The notes beneath the pieces were generated by a model, which saw only the letters and a list, made by a program, of their open reading frames with translations, was not told the DNA's origin and made no database searches. A stretch of 64,000 bases of DNA, taken from positions 1-64,000 of the forward strand of contig OENT01000761.1 in NCBI GenBank assembly GCA_900239685.1, read 5' to 3'. Each line of letters opens with the position of its first letter. Positions within the stretch are counted from its first letter, which is position 1. This stretch comes from Rotaria macrura. Taxonomy: Eukaryota > Rotifera > Eurotatoria > Philodinida > Philodinidae. Position numbers and translations under genes: made by a program. Positions 45,643-57,500 of this stretch are shown one piece after another.

Positions 45643-46669
45643 ATGTCCTCATCGAATAAAAAATTCACCGTAGGTATATCGTTCAAGTATTCGAAATCAT
45701 TCACAATGATTTCTTCTTCTCTTTAGATTGCTGTTGAAGGAAATATTGGTTCAGGGTAAGATTGATCTAGATTTGTTTGACAATTAATGTTGTTTGTGTG
45801 AAATTTTTTAGAAAAAGTAGTGTACTTGCACATCTCGCCAATTCTTCACTCTGTGATGTAATCTAATCGTTGAATTCAATTTATGTATGTCTCTATACAT
45901 GTCTTGTTGTTATATTAGGTTATTGCTGAACCTATTGATAATTGGACAAATTTAAGAGGACATAATGTTTTGGTAAATGTGAACGTTTTACAATGCGAAT
46001 GCTTACTCATTTTATTTCTTTAGGCTATGCTTTATGAAGATCCAAAACGATGGGGTTTTGCTTTTCAGGCTAATGCACAAATGACATTAGCTAAATTACA
46101 TGCACAACCTACTAAAGCACCTGTTAAAGTTATGGAACGATCAATTTATAGTGCTCGATACTGTTTTGTCGAAAATTTATATCGAAGGTAGAGTTTTATT
46201 TCGACGAATTAAAAAAAAACCAACAACGAACTGTTCTTTCTATTTTTTTAAAATCTTCTATCAAGCAAAATTCTTCAAGGTGTTGAATATGAAATTCTTA
46301 GTGATTGGTTCAATATGCTTAGTGCAAATGAGTCGTGTCATCTGGATCTTATCAGTATGTAGTCATACATTGATTTTTGTAGATGAAGAGAAAAAAAGAA
46401 AAGAAACTTTTGTTTTATCAAATCGAATAGTTTATCTACGTGCAACACCTGAAACATGTCTTGAACGTATACAAGCACGTCATCGATCCGAGGAAGAATC
46501 TATCAGTCTGGACTATTTACAAACTTTACATGAACGTCACGAGGAATGGCTTATGAGTCGAAATTCAACGAATCTATCCATACCTATACTTATTGTCGAT
46601 GCCAATCAAACCAAAGAACGTGTTTATAATGATACCAATACTCATGTTGAAAATCTTATTTCTTGTTAA
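45643..46669 (+). CDS. deoxynucleoside kinase (TK2/dNK family)
   Basis: Phosphorylates deoxynucleosides in the salvage pathway. Exons joined by short introns give MSSSNKKFT, then the P-loop IAVEGNIGSGKSSVLAHLA, the substrate-site motif VIAEPIDNW, GFAFQANAQMTLAKLH, the ERS motif VMERSIYSARYCFVENLYR, then KILQGVEYEILSDWFNML, the family's VYLRATPE-type motif as IIYLRATPETCLERIQAR, the arginine-rich lid (RHRSEEESISLDYLQTLH) and HERHEEWL. The order and spacing match TK2 and insect dNK. It ends LISC. The intron between LYR and SKIL begins GTAGAG and contains the spurious reading of the long frame at 46100. An AATAAA signal follows the stop by about 65 nt. No mitochondrial presequence is obvious. 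Confidence 0.9.
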
Positions 46670-47842
46670 AATTTTTCCTATTCTCTTTTCGAATCATATG
46701 TATGTGTAAAAATAATAGCTGTATAATCTATGTGCAATAAAAATGAAGATAACTTTTCCTCCTTCGAATATTGCTTTAAATATTGTTTATTTGTATAATC
46801 TTGTTTTGTGAAATATTAATGGTAAAACCTATACGATACTGTATCTAATGTTTTGATATAATAAAATTGCTCAATTAGAATGATAATCCAGAGAGAGAGA
46901 GAGAGAAAGAGTAATCAGTACACGATCAAGGACTCACGGACGGAACATGTGTATCAAGTATAATTAAAAAATAACATATCTACTCGATGTTGATCAAAGG
47001 AAAGTGTAGAGAAAGAATACATCAAGTGCACACTTGCTTAAAGAAATCGATTAATACAACTTAAACATGATTAAATAGATGTAATAGAAATACATAAATG
47101 ACAGTGAGCTTGAATCTGTAGAACTACGGAATAGTACAGAATGCATGTATCTTGAATTTTGTATGTTTTCTTTTTGAAATGCAATCAATATTGTTTGAAA
47201 ATTATCCTAATTGTATTCAACAAGTAATTGAATGTCACTGAAAAATATTTCTTCATCTAAAATGAAACATTTTTCGTTTGTAAATTTTACATGGTTGCGG
47301 TTATGAAATTTAATCACACAAATAAAAAGAATACCATGGCACGTATCTAGTGGTTTCGAACGTGCTGTATCTCTGGTGCACAAGAAGTACAGAAATAGTC
47401 GAATGAAGTTCCGTCTTCGTATTAAACATGTTTCTCTAGTCATTCTCATTTGTGTGATGCGATGATAATCTATCCACCTGTAGATGTCTCGATGATCAAG
47501 TTCAATAGACGTCGATTATGGATGAAGATGAAAAACACTTATGATTTTTAATTCTCTCCGATTCCAATGTGTACGTGTTCAACTAACAGTACTTGTCTTT
47601 ACAACGTACAATCAATAAATTAATATGAACTGTTCTCATTCTTCACTAGTTTTCTTTCGAATTTCTCTACCTATCGTGTAGTCATTATCAATTCAAAGTT
47701 ATGTATCTTCAACAGATGTATCAGTTTTGACGATAATTCATGGTTGTGTATTCTCGAAGAAAATTTTCACTGTGCACAGTTATATCACTCAAAGTACGTA
47801 AGTAATGGAGAAAGCAAACGTTATCACAAAAGTTCACTGTCA
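46670..47842. other. intergenic, no gene seen
   Basis: Contains the kinase 3' end (AATAAA near 46737), a GA dinucleotide run (46891-46912) and AT-rich sequence. It lies between two convergent genes. Confidence 0.5.
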
Positions 47843-49357
47843 TCAATTGGTATACTTGAATCGTGATTGTGGAAAGGTCATCCAATCTGTCGATGCAGAT
47901 TGTATTGATCTAGGTTGCTTATGATCACTTGGTAAACCAGCAGGTAAATCATTGGGTGCTGGTAGATATCGCCATGCTCGATTTGCATCCAACGTTTCGA
48001 CACTGGCACGTGAGATATCATATGTTTTCTGGTGTTTCATATGAGCTTGATCATTTCCGACAAATTCTTGTTGTTGATTGACTGCTGACATAGGCATTTG
48101 TATTTGTGATGAAGCACTGATAGGTTTTCGATTTTGATTACCACTCTGATGAGCTACGATGTAGAGCCATTGACCAGTACACTCAATCAAAGGTGCTGCG
48201 TAGAGTTGTTTGATCCAGAGTGCAGGAATAGAAGAAAGTCCATAGTAAGCACCCGCCAATTGACCATAGATAGCTGCTGTTGAATGTGTCTCGTCGCCTA
48301 GGTTAACAGCATTGAGAATGCCAGTTTGAAACGAATCCCCGTCACTCCAGAACGCCCAAAGTGCTGCTTCTAATGCTTTAATTATGTAGGTTTCACCGCG
48401 AATACCACTATCGTAACCTTGTGCTAGTTTAAATGATCCAAGACTGACACGATATACATCTTCATGAAGTTGAGTCGATCCGAACCATTGTTGATGAACG
48501 CGATAGAAGTCGTCGCTAAGAAGTGATTGTTTTGATTCGCCTGAAACTGCAGCTACGATTAATGCACCCATATAACGGCAAGCATCGATCGCTCTCTTGT
48601 CATCATGTGTGAGACGTGCACTTTGACCAGAGAGCTCCACAGCAGCCGTCGGATTTCTATAGAAGAAAAGTGGCACAGCAGCTAGGCGAGCAAGAGCAGT
48701 ATTTGTTGTTACGCCAGATAATCCACAATTGATATTGAATTCGGTTACTCTATTTACATGACCTAATGGAAGATGATCGACTTCGACATTGGTGGGGATA
48801 CGATAATATCTCTTGAGAATTCGTTGACGTCTAGCGAATTCCTCCAATGAATCTCGTGTTGCATTACCAATATTGAAACAGTAGCCTGTAGATGACATGT
48901 ATCCGTATTTGTACCACCAATAGTAGCGTACCATTTGATCATACGGATTGAAAGCTCGTTGCGTCAGCATTGATGAGGCCAAGCAAAGTGCCATGGATGT
49001 GTTATCCGTCCATTGGCCAGCTTTCAAACCCCAGGTGCCACCTGCTTGCATGTCACGTACCGGATAATGTAGAAGATACTGTCGAGGACGATATTGAACG
49101 CTCGCTCCAAGAGCATCACCAACGCTCAAACCCACCAGAGAACCAACTACGCGATCGTAACTTTGATTATCACCAGGTCGAAAATTAGGTAATGTATATG
49201 TGATGTTAGCTGGAAGGGCAATATTCGGCGGTATCGGAAAATTGATCATCTTCGAAGGAAAGACTATCTGAAAGAGATGAACGTCGATGCTATCAATAAG
49301 AGTGCTTTGGTAAAGCTTGCGGAAAAAATCACAATTATCATTGGAAAAAGTATTCAA
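47843..49357 (-). CDS. ADP-ribosylglycohydrolase family protein, intronless
   Basis: A 504-residue single-exon frame of the ARH/DraG fold, which removes ADP-ribose from proteins or related small molecules using two metal ions. Seen motifs: VVGSLVGLSVGDALGAS, then GGTWGLKAGQWTDNTSMAL (family WTDDT), LSGVTTNTALARLAAVPLFF (family GNGALMRLAPVPLF), DDKRAIDACRYMGALIVAA, and NLGDETHSTAAIYGQLAGAY followed by YGLSSIPALWI (family GDDTDTxAAIYGQLAGAYYG). Three metal-site acidic positions differ: Asp to Asn in WTDNT, and Asp-Thr-Asp replaced by Glu-Thr-His in GDETHS. The fold core is bacterial in style, and the C-terminal 100 residues after HQSGNQ are extra and polar. An internal start at MINFPIPPN (residue 37) is possible. 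The lack of introns among intron-rich neighbours and the bacterial motif style suggest horizontal acquisition; this is inference. Confidence 0.85.
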   Translation of the reverse strand: MNTFSNDNCDFFRKLYQSTLIDSIDVHLFQIVFPSKMINFPIPPNIALPANITYTLPNFRPGDNQSYDRVVGSLVGLSVGDALGASVQYRPRQYLLHYPVRDMQAGGTWGLKAGQWTDNTSMALCLASSMLTQRAFNPYDQMVRYYWWYKYGYMSSTGYCFNIGNATRDSLEEFARRQRILKRYYRIPTNVEVDHLPLGHVNRVTEFNINCGLSGVTTNTALARLAAVPLFFYRNPTAAVELSGQSARLTHDDKRAIDACRYMGALIVAAVSGESKQSLLSDDFYRVHQQWFGSTQLHEDVYRVSLGSFKLAQGYDSGIRGETYIIKALEAALWAFWSDGDSFQTGILNAVNLGDETHSTAAIYGQLAGAYYGLSSIPALWIKQLYAAPLIECTGQWLYIVAHQSGNQNRKPISASSQIQMPMSAVNQQQEFVGNDQAHMKHQKTYDISRASVETLDANRAWRYLPAPNDLPAGLPSDHKQPRSIQSASTDWMTFPQSRFKYTN

Positions 49358-51295
49358 GTTTTTATTGGTAACTAGTTGATTTTATTGTAGTTATGACAAT
49401 TTTCTACCGAAAAATAAACTATGGCTCGTACGTACATAGTACAAACCACTAGATGTGAGCAGCTATGGTCAGCGAAATAAGCCTGGTTCATTCGTTCTTG
49501 GACAAAATAGAAGATGAATCATGCAGAATTGCATTAATCATGCGTGCAAAATTTGTGCATATCCAAAGATCTTTTCTTCCTAAAATTTAGGCTTCTTCAT
49601 ACGACGTGCGTTAACTTCAAGAATTTAAAAGAGTTCTATAATTTCTTATTCAATAGATGTTGTATACCATCAGAGGACTTCATTAGATTCGAGGCTTTCA
49701 GAGAAAGCTTCTACTTCAATTTCAGTATCATTTTGACATGAGAATTAGTGTGATTCAAAATCTTTAATTAGTTATTTTCTTAAATCAAATTTTTTGTGAA
49801 GTAAAATTCTAACTTAGAGATGTAGAAAAAGTGATTCTAAATTTCGAACTTTACCGATCTCATCGATTCAACTTTGTCACATGTATTCATGTAAGATTAT
49901 GTATGACTCCTTAGTATTAACACCTAGCTCATCTAGAGTAAAGGATCACTTGTTGAGAGTTGCTGATGAACCGCGCTTAATCCAGGGATTTTCATGCGTA
50001 CGACCCGGGACAAAGCATATTGTCTAGAAATCTCTTTGATAGGTATATATTTACCTTGTTTCATAGAACACGCTTACTATGTAATGAAACAAAAAATGAT
50101 CAATAAAAGAAAAAAAGGCCTTTCGAACAATTTTCATTCACCTGTCAATGTCCGCTGTAGAGCAACTTGAGTTGTAATGGTTGCTAGCAACAGGTCGAGT
50201 AAATAGCTCATGTAAGAGATGAAAAGAAAATGGCAACATTATTTGTAAGTCTTTTTCTACACAGACAGAAAAAACATGATGTGCATTTTAATTCTATTTC
50301 GTTTAGTTTGATTTAGAAAGAAAACGAACACAACAGCATAACAGTGAAGAATGAGAAATGCGAACATTTTATCGAATGGCATAAAAAATCCGAAAGAATA
50401 TTCGACCTTAGTCTACTCTGATGCTTGACAAAAAGATTGAAACAAAAAAAAGAGATGATTTTATGATAGTTCTGAACTCTCACACATCGCTATTAATCAA
50501 ACATAATCATTTATTCGTTCTAGGAATCGAAACTCAAAAGAGCATTTAGAACTTCTAGTATTTTCAAGACTAATAAAATGACAATTTGATCGAGTTCTCA
50601 TAATACTCAAAGGTCAATGAAAATGATGTCCAACACAAAGTCATGGGACTGTTTAAAATCTATGAGCTCAGAAAGACTTTTAATGTAAAGTATTCAATCA
50701 TTTTCTTCAGAATAATTTTTTGACAATTACGAAGTCGATGGCATTTCATTATTCTATGTTTGACGACATATATTTATTTTCAAATGTAAATATAATTATT
50801 ACTCTTAGCTACAATGTATGTTCAACGAAACAGTTCTACTAGAAAATAAACGTTCAAATTCGAAATCTACTAAACATAAAGTGAAGTTTTTCGATTATGA
50901 TTATTACAAATTGAACAATTCCGGTTCAATATTGATTTTTGTCTCTAATAAACAAACGAAAGAATACGAATGAATTCCATCGAATGAGTAATATAATTGT
51001 TTTCTAAGTATCCAAATTCAAGAGTAATCAACAATCTAGATTCACTTCTATGAAGCATAGATGAATATTAAATATTGGCACATGTTCACATAGTTATTTT
51101 CTCTTGTTTTTCGATAACTCGTGCATATGGATCTGTTCCCATGCGTTTTCTTTTATTGACATGCTTGTCTTTCTCACTTACAGTATGCAATATTACTGCT
51201 ACAAAGATTGCTATCGGTTGGTATTATCGTGGAAATTGCAGATGAATACAGGTGCTATCGAGACACCTTGCTAGAATATACAAGAATCTTTTATA
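49358..51295. other. divergent intergenic region, no gene seen
   Basis: About 1.9 kb between the starts of the glycohydrolase (minus) and legumain (plus). AT-rich; no supported ORF or clear repeat. Confidence 0.5.
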
Positions 51296-53190
51296 ATGCA
51301 TCGACAGTTATTAATCTATGTTTCAAGTCTAGTTCTGTTCGTCATCAATTTTAGTTCAGCAGATAATTGGGCAGTACTTGTAGCTGGTTCTCGTGATTGG
51401 GAAAACTATCGTCATCAAGCTGATGTATGTCATGCTTATCAAATTCTACACAAAAATGGTATTCCTGATTCGAACATTATTGTCATGATGTACGATGATC
51501 TAGCTCATCATTGGCGGTAAGTTGAATACTTTAGTCAATGTTCAAATCATTTTCTTTCTCTCTTTTCTAGAAATCCAACAAAAGGCGTTATTATTAATCA
51601 TCCAAAAGGCAAAGATGTCTACAACGGAGTACCTCATGACTACACAGGCAAAGTAATACGAACTAATAGAAAATGATTCATTGAATATCGAGTTCCATTA
51701 CAGGATGTTACCCCAGATAATTTCATGAACGTTTTACTCGGTAATAAAGAAGCGATGCGTAATATTGGTAGTGGCAAAGTACTTGAAAGGTAATAGAATC
51801 ATCATCATGTTTCGTACTGTGTATTGCACTATCGAGTTTGTAGTGGTCCCAATGATAATGTTTTTATCTATTACACTGATCATGGTGCTGTTGGTAAGAT
51901 AGTTATGTTTAATTTTATTCTGATTAATACACGGAGTTTTCGTTTCAATAGGTTTGGTTGCATTTCCATCAGGAGTGGTATGAACAGATATGAAAATGTT
52001 TCTACAAATAATTACAATGTATTTTTTTTAATCGTAAGCTTTATGCGAAAGATTTCAATCAAACAATAACAACGATGTACAATCAAAAGAAATATAAACA
52101 GGTTAGTTTTTCATATTTATCTACAAAAACAAAAGGAGCCAAGAAAACAGATATTTCATCGCCTCTTAGATGGTCATTTATATCGAAGCCTGTGAATCTG
52201 GTTCAATGCTTGAAGATGTACTATCCGATAAAATAAATGTCTATGGAACAACAGCCTCCAATGCTCAAGAATCATCCTATGCTTGTTATCATGATGTATT
52301 ACGTGGTACATATTTAGGTGATGTTTATTCTGTTGTTTGGATGGAAGATTCTGATGCAGAACAAATTGATAGAGAAACATTATATCAACAATATTTGGTA
52401 ACACAAAAGGAAACAAACACCAGTCACGTTATGCAATATGGAGATCTTGTAAATGAACAGGACTGTTCTACGTTTAATTCACATCTTTTTTTCAATTCAT
52501 CTTTTTTAGAAATTAGCAAAATCTCATAATGTAAGCGAATTTCAAGGTGTACAAAAATCAAATACATCGATGCACAATACTCTCACAGATCGATACAATA
52601 GCTTACTTAGAGTAAGATACATCAATCTTTCAGTGAGTTGATAAAAAGTATTTTTACGTAGCGGGATGCCGTGCGTGCTGAAGATGTTCGTATTGAACTT
52701 GTTAAACATCGTTTAGCCATTGTTGAAAAGAATTCAATTGAGGAGAAAGAATTACAAAATGAATTGGCACAATTATACAAAGTATGTTGAACTCTTCGCC
52801 ATTTTTCTTTTAATAAAGTGATACGATGAGTTTTATTAAGGATCGAACTTTAATTTTCAATACTATTTATCAAATAGCTTCAATCGCGTTAGGATTAAAC
52901 CATGAAAGTCATATGGGCATAATTATACAACAACGCATGAAACTGACTCAACATGATTGTTATAAATCTGTGACACAACGTATTCATAAACAATGTTTCG
53001 ATCTTCAGGTTTGTTAAAATCTAGTTCTCACATTTTAATTGATTTCAGATTATTTTCCATTATTTAGAATGAATTTGTTCTTACTAAACTTTACGTCGTG
53101 GCTAATTTATGTGAAATGGGTCTTTATGATTTCACTATAAATCAAGCTATTGATCAAGTATGCAAGAACCGAAAAGATTTCGATTATTAA
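51296..53190 (+). CDS. LGMN: legumain (asparaginyl endopeptidase, peptidase C13)
   Basis: A lysosomal cysteine protease that cleaves after Asn. About nine exons with short introns. A signal peptide ([18 protein letters not shown]) is followed by [39 protein letters not shown] then [38 protein letters not shown], and the catalytic pair: His in [12 protein letters not shown] and Cys in [34 protein letters not shown] and the WMEDSD segment match family positions. The C-terminal death-domain-like prodomain is present with its cysteines ([20 protein letters not shown], then [13 protein letters not shown]) and ends KNRKDFDY. Everything needed for an active, autoprocessed enzyme is visible. The ATG is followed directly by the signal sequence. 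Confidence 0.92.
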
Positions 53191-53895
53191 TACATGCGAT
53201 TGTTATTTTCAAATAAATAAGTTTCAGTAGTGTTTTGCGAAGTTTCTATCTAATCAAAAACTTAATCTAAACTATTCTTCGAACGATTTTCACTTTTCGT
53301 TTAGCAGACATGTATGCCGGTACAAATTAAAATCCATTTCTAGTTACTTCACTATTAGAAAGGAAAGCATCCTTCATTGATAATCGCTTTGAAACTGAAG
53401 CACCAGTCGGAGTTCAATATACATGAACCTATGATAATATTTGATCTCGATCAGTGTATCGTCGCCAACTGTTGTAATAGGTGGTAGCTTTCTTAATATT
53501 TTTCAGAACGCTCTAATTTGTAACGCTTTGTGTGCCGCTGATCAGACGACTCACAGATCTACACCCATACAGACATTCTCATCCTCACAATTTTCTCTTT
53601 CGTACTTTTTTGCAACTTCCGTGGATGATTCGAATGAGATTTCTGAGAAAAATCGTTGATGAGTGCCATATACACATTTGATAACACGAGTCAGAAATGA
53701 AGCATAATTTATCGAAGTAATCAACTAAGAATGACACATGTACCGCCTGTTTAATGCAGGCGCTACAAAATCTATTGGATGTATGACGGTAATTAAGTGC
53801 TTACTTCCTAGAATCTATGCCTATATATAAGATTCATTTTCTTGTAAAGATTAGTTACTTTGTAGAACGTTCGTGCAAGACAGTAGAGGGACAAA
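53191..53895. other. intergenic, no gene seen
   Basis: Contains a small hairpin near 53743-53762 (CGCCTG/CAGGCG). The word ATGCCGGTACAA near 53310 also occurs near 3546. No supported gene. Confidence 0.4.
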
Positions 53896-54546
53896 ATGAT
53901 CCTTGTTTCCCTGGCTTTGATGATTGTTTTGATTGGGCAGACAAGTGGATCAAACAAAACAGTAGGCAGCGATGAAATTATAAGAATTCCGATTCTGAGA
54001 GAAAGAAGCGGCTCTTTCAATGACAAGAATGAACGACGTCGGTATTTACACGTGCGATACCAAGATCCTAATGTGTTCGAAATCTCTGGAGCATCGAATG
54101 TCTTTACCAAACTTCCTGGTCTTAGTTTAGCTGTTCATCATGAAGTACCGATGGTTTACAATATCCGTTATCAAGGATCGTGCCAACCAGCTGAAACTGC
54201 AAAGTGGATTCTCACCCGAATTCTAGTGAATAATATGGTTCTTGTTTCAAATTTCCTCCTACCTAACAACGATCAACGGTACACTGTAGCATCGCACTTG
54301 GCCCCTGATTTGTTTCAGTTAGATGCAAGAGGTGGAAGTATGGTATATAGTGGAACAGCGAATTGGGCAAGTATTCCATGTTCTAAGTCGGAATTACTCT
54401 TATTAGAACCTGGAACACACTTCATTGAAATCGGAGTGCGTGGTGGTGGTGGTATTGTGCGTATATATGGCGGAGAACTAATAGTGACAATGACGCAATA
54501 CGATCCGCTTGTCCACATTGGGTTCAAGTACCCAGTCATTCGTTGA
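53896..54546 (+). CDS. small secreted protein, intronless, unknown
   Basis: 216 residues beginning with a clear signal peptide (MILVSLALMIVLIGQTSG). The mature part has an NKT glycosylation site, a charged linker (RERSGSFNDKNERRRYLHV) and a beta-rich body: VRYQDPNVFEISGASNVF, HHEVPMVYNIRYQGSC, WILTRILVNNMVLVSNFLL, RYTVASHLAPDLF, PGTHFIEIGVRGGGGIVRIY and GGELIVTMTQYDP. Two cysteines (in YQGSCQP and SIPCSKS) could form a disulfide. Alternating hydrophobic strands suggest a jelly-roll-like or lectin-like fold, but no family was recognised. An AATAAA lies just after the stop. Composition and frame integrity make it a credible gene. Confidence 0.75.
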   Translation: MILVSLALMIVLIGQTSGSNKTVGSDEIIRIPILRERSGSFNDKNERRRYLHVRYQDPNVFEISGASNVFTKLPGLSLAVHHEVPMVYNIRYQGSCQPAETAKWILTRILVNNMVLVSNFLLPNNDQRYTVASHLAPDLFQLDARGGSMVYSGTANWASIPCSKSELLLLEPGTHFIEIGVRGGGGIVRIYGGELIVTMTQYDPLVHIGFKYPVIR

Positions 54547-57500
54547 TTGTAATCCAAATAAAAATTTGGGTTTCTTCTAACTTCATCCACTGTGAAGTCA
54601 ATTAAATGATTCAACAGAATTCATGTTATAGAAAAATTCTCAACAAAAAATAAACACACGTAGTGACTTATCGCTAAATTAAATTAAATTTCATTATCTT
54701 TATTATGCGCACTGAACAAAAAGAGATCTTACTATTAATGAAATATCTAGAGTTATTTTTCCGACAGATAGCAAACACTAGGTCGTACGATTCTTGTTTA
54801 GAAGTAAAATTACCTCGGATATGGCTCTGATTGAAAGTCATTTTGCATGAGAAAATATCAATTATGAGCTCTCTATTTTCCTATCACAGTACGCTGACTC
54901 TTTTTTTAACGAAGGGATTTCTAAATTGGGTGTGGGTGTGATGTTAACAAATGAGGACTTTCAATTCAAGAAATTACATGCCAACTACCAAATATGATTG
55001 ATTCTTTATACAAAAAAAAATAGATTGTAATTTATGCACGAGAAAACTTAATCAAGTGAGAATGCAACCTTGTTTATTTCATTTTTTATATCGGTTGCTT
55101 TCACAGAATAAACAGATAATCATAAATTATTTTCATGCTTCATTGAACTGGCTCGTTCGATCTATTGACCGTATTCTGCATAACTAGCAATGCCAGATAA
55201 GTCAGACGTTATTTGCCTTTAGCGAATGTGAAAACTAAAAATCTACCAAAGAGTGATACTGATATACATCAAACTAACTTGAATCTTTGGGAAAGCTATA
55301 AATGTACGGATAATTCTAACTGAAGGTAAATCTATGTCATCCAGATTAACCTAAATGCCAATCGATAATTATCATTGCATTTGTCACTGCTGCTGTTTAT
55401 TTGTGTTCTCTGCATTAGAAATAGATTGGCGAGTAAAATGTGGTACTCGCCATCAAAGGGTTTACAGATTGGTAGTAGGTTACTTCGTATATCAAGACTT
55501 GGCGTTATTCCGCATGTATGAATACTGGAATATTGTTTGAAGGTTTCCCTGGTACATAAAACAGATGGGTCTCTCTGGTGATTCATTTCATTCGATATTG
55601 TAGTACAACAAGTTCATAGAGAAGTAGAAATTCTCATTTTATTCTTATCAAAGAATCGTCATGCGTAGGTAACTACGGTTCTTTCTTGGTGTGTACCTGG
55701 GTGGAAACGCAATTAATATCTAAATTCAGAGTATCGGGCAGTCAAATACTCCAAGCAATATCAGAATTAACTTATGGTTCAATTTTCGACACAACTTTGT
55801 CACCAATAATTAAGTAGCCATTTACAAATATTCGAAGGTATTGATCGGTGTTTCCTGTACTATCACTCATTCTAGCTTGTGATGTTATATTGAAAAGACT
55901 TTTCCCTTTCAATTGGTGTTCTTCATTCGTATTGAGAACCCGTAACAAAATTGTTATCTAGAGCAATCTCGAAGTCGCTGCGGTATACATGTTTTCGAAA
56001 ACTGCGTTTTGTCTTATTCTTGGCAATGACCTTCGCCCTTTTCCTCTGGAAAATAGACGATTTTTTACTGCTGCATTTCAAATGGTAGAAAATAAGGATT
56101 TCTAGATCTTTCAGATATTGAAGACAGACCGAGTCAAGTTCTACACCAAAAAGGGAAATAGTAAGAGTAATGCTAATATTGCTATTTCGAACACTTTAGC
56201 AGTGTTCGCATATATGAGGAACAAGTATGCTTAAAAATCGATCGGCCTCTAACTAGATTTACGCATGATTGTCCAACGAAAACTACAAGTTGAATGCTGT
56301 AAAAGGAATCTAGTGAAACAATACAGTGTATAAGGAAATTCTGTTCTTTTGCGCATAAACGACTATTTTCAAAATAATGTTCATGGGTATTTTATGTATT
56401 TGCCGGTGCAATATGCTTGTTTCGTTTATTATGAGTTGGCATACAAGAGACAAGAAATTTGACGAAGCATGAATCAAGTTTTTTCCAAGCGACTAGTCGT
56501 CTGGCACTAATATGTTTTTCTGCTTCGATTAATATTCAAATACAGTAATTGAGTAGGCTTCTCTGCTTCCAATAAAATTCAGTTCCTTTTTAAAGATTTT
56601 CAGCGAAAAATAACAACAGGCCTTGCTCAACACACTCCATGATGGTTAATAAAACGTTTTTGGAGGATTTTTTAAGATTTTAAAGCCTGGGCGCTGTTGT
56701 GAGTGTAAGTGAAAGTCATATATTCCCTCTATGACTCACACAACATACTCACATGCCGCATCGTCAAGCTTGACAATTACTAGACGAAGTTATTCTTTCG
56801 ATCCTCATATTACGAACGATTTTCTTTTCCTCAGATGCATTTGGAAAGATCTTGAACAAAAGCTAGAATTTTCTTCTCAATAATATTCTTATTTTTTTGC
56901 TGTTGATTTTTTATAATGGAACTTTTCAATTAATAAGTGACAAATTTCGTCATCCTAAATCGTTTCAAGTAAAACACTTGCTTCTAATCTATCAGCATCA
57001 TAGAATAGACATAAAAAAGGCAGACTTTAGAAGCATGAACCTGCACAAAAGCAGCCTGTTTAGATCTCTGTCTCGAACACTGTCAACAGAATTCATCATT
57101 ATTTCATCAATTTAAAAAAACACATTTCCAAATAAAAAACAACGACTTGTTTCTGTCGTAGATAGTATCCATCGTTGTTTGTCAACGTGTAACATGTTAA
57201 ATAAATAATATTTTTCTTTTAAATTTCGTCGAACTACGTTCATCTACCAGATGTCTAATCAGATCTATAGAAAACAGCTTTGTTTTTCCTAGTAGGAATA
57301 ATTTCCAAGGCTATGCGCTTTAAATTCAAAAATATCGAACAGCTTCCGATCGTCTCAATGCAGGTATCGCCGAAAACGAAAAGAATATTTATTTGTGATT
57401 ATTGTGCTTACCATTTTACTTATTATTCTGTTGTATTGGGCGTGATTGTGGATTTGGGTCCTCTCACGACTCTAGCATCGACACCCACACTCACAGGCAG

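Noticed and set aside
46100-46669. Single 189-residue frame as a complete gene
   Set aside because: It reads through an intron of the deoxynucleoside kinase; the family motifs require splicing from upstream exons.
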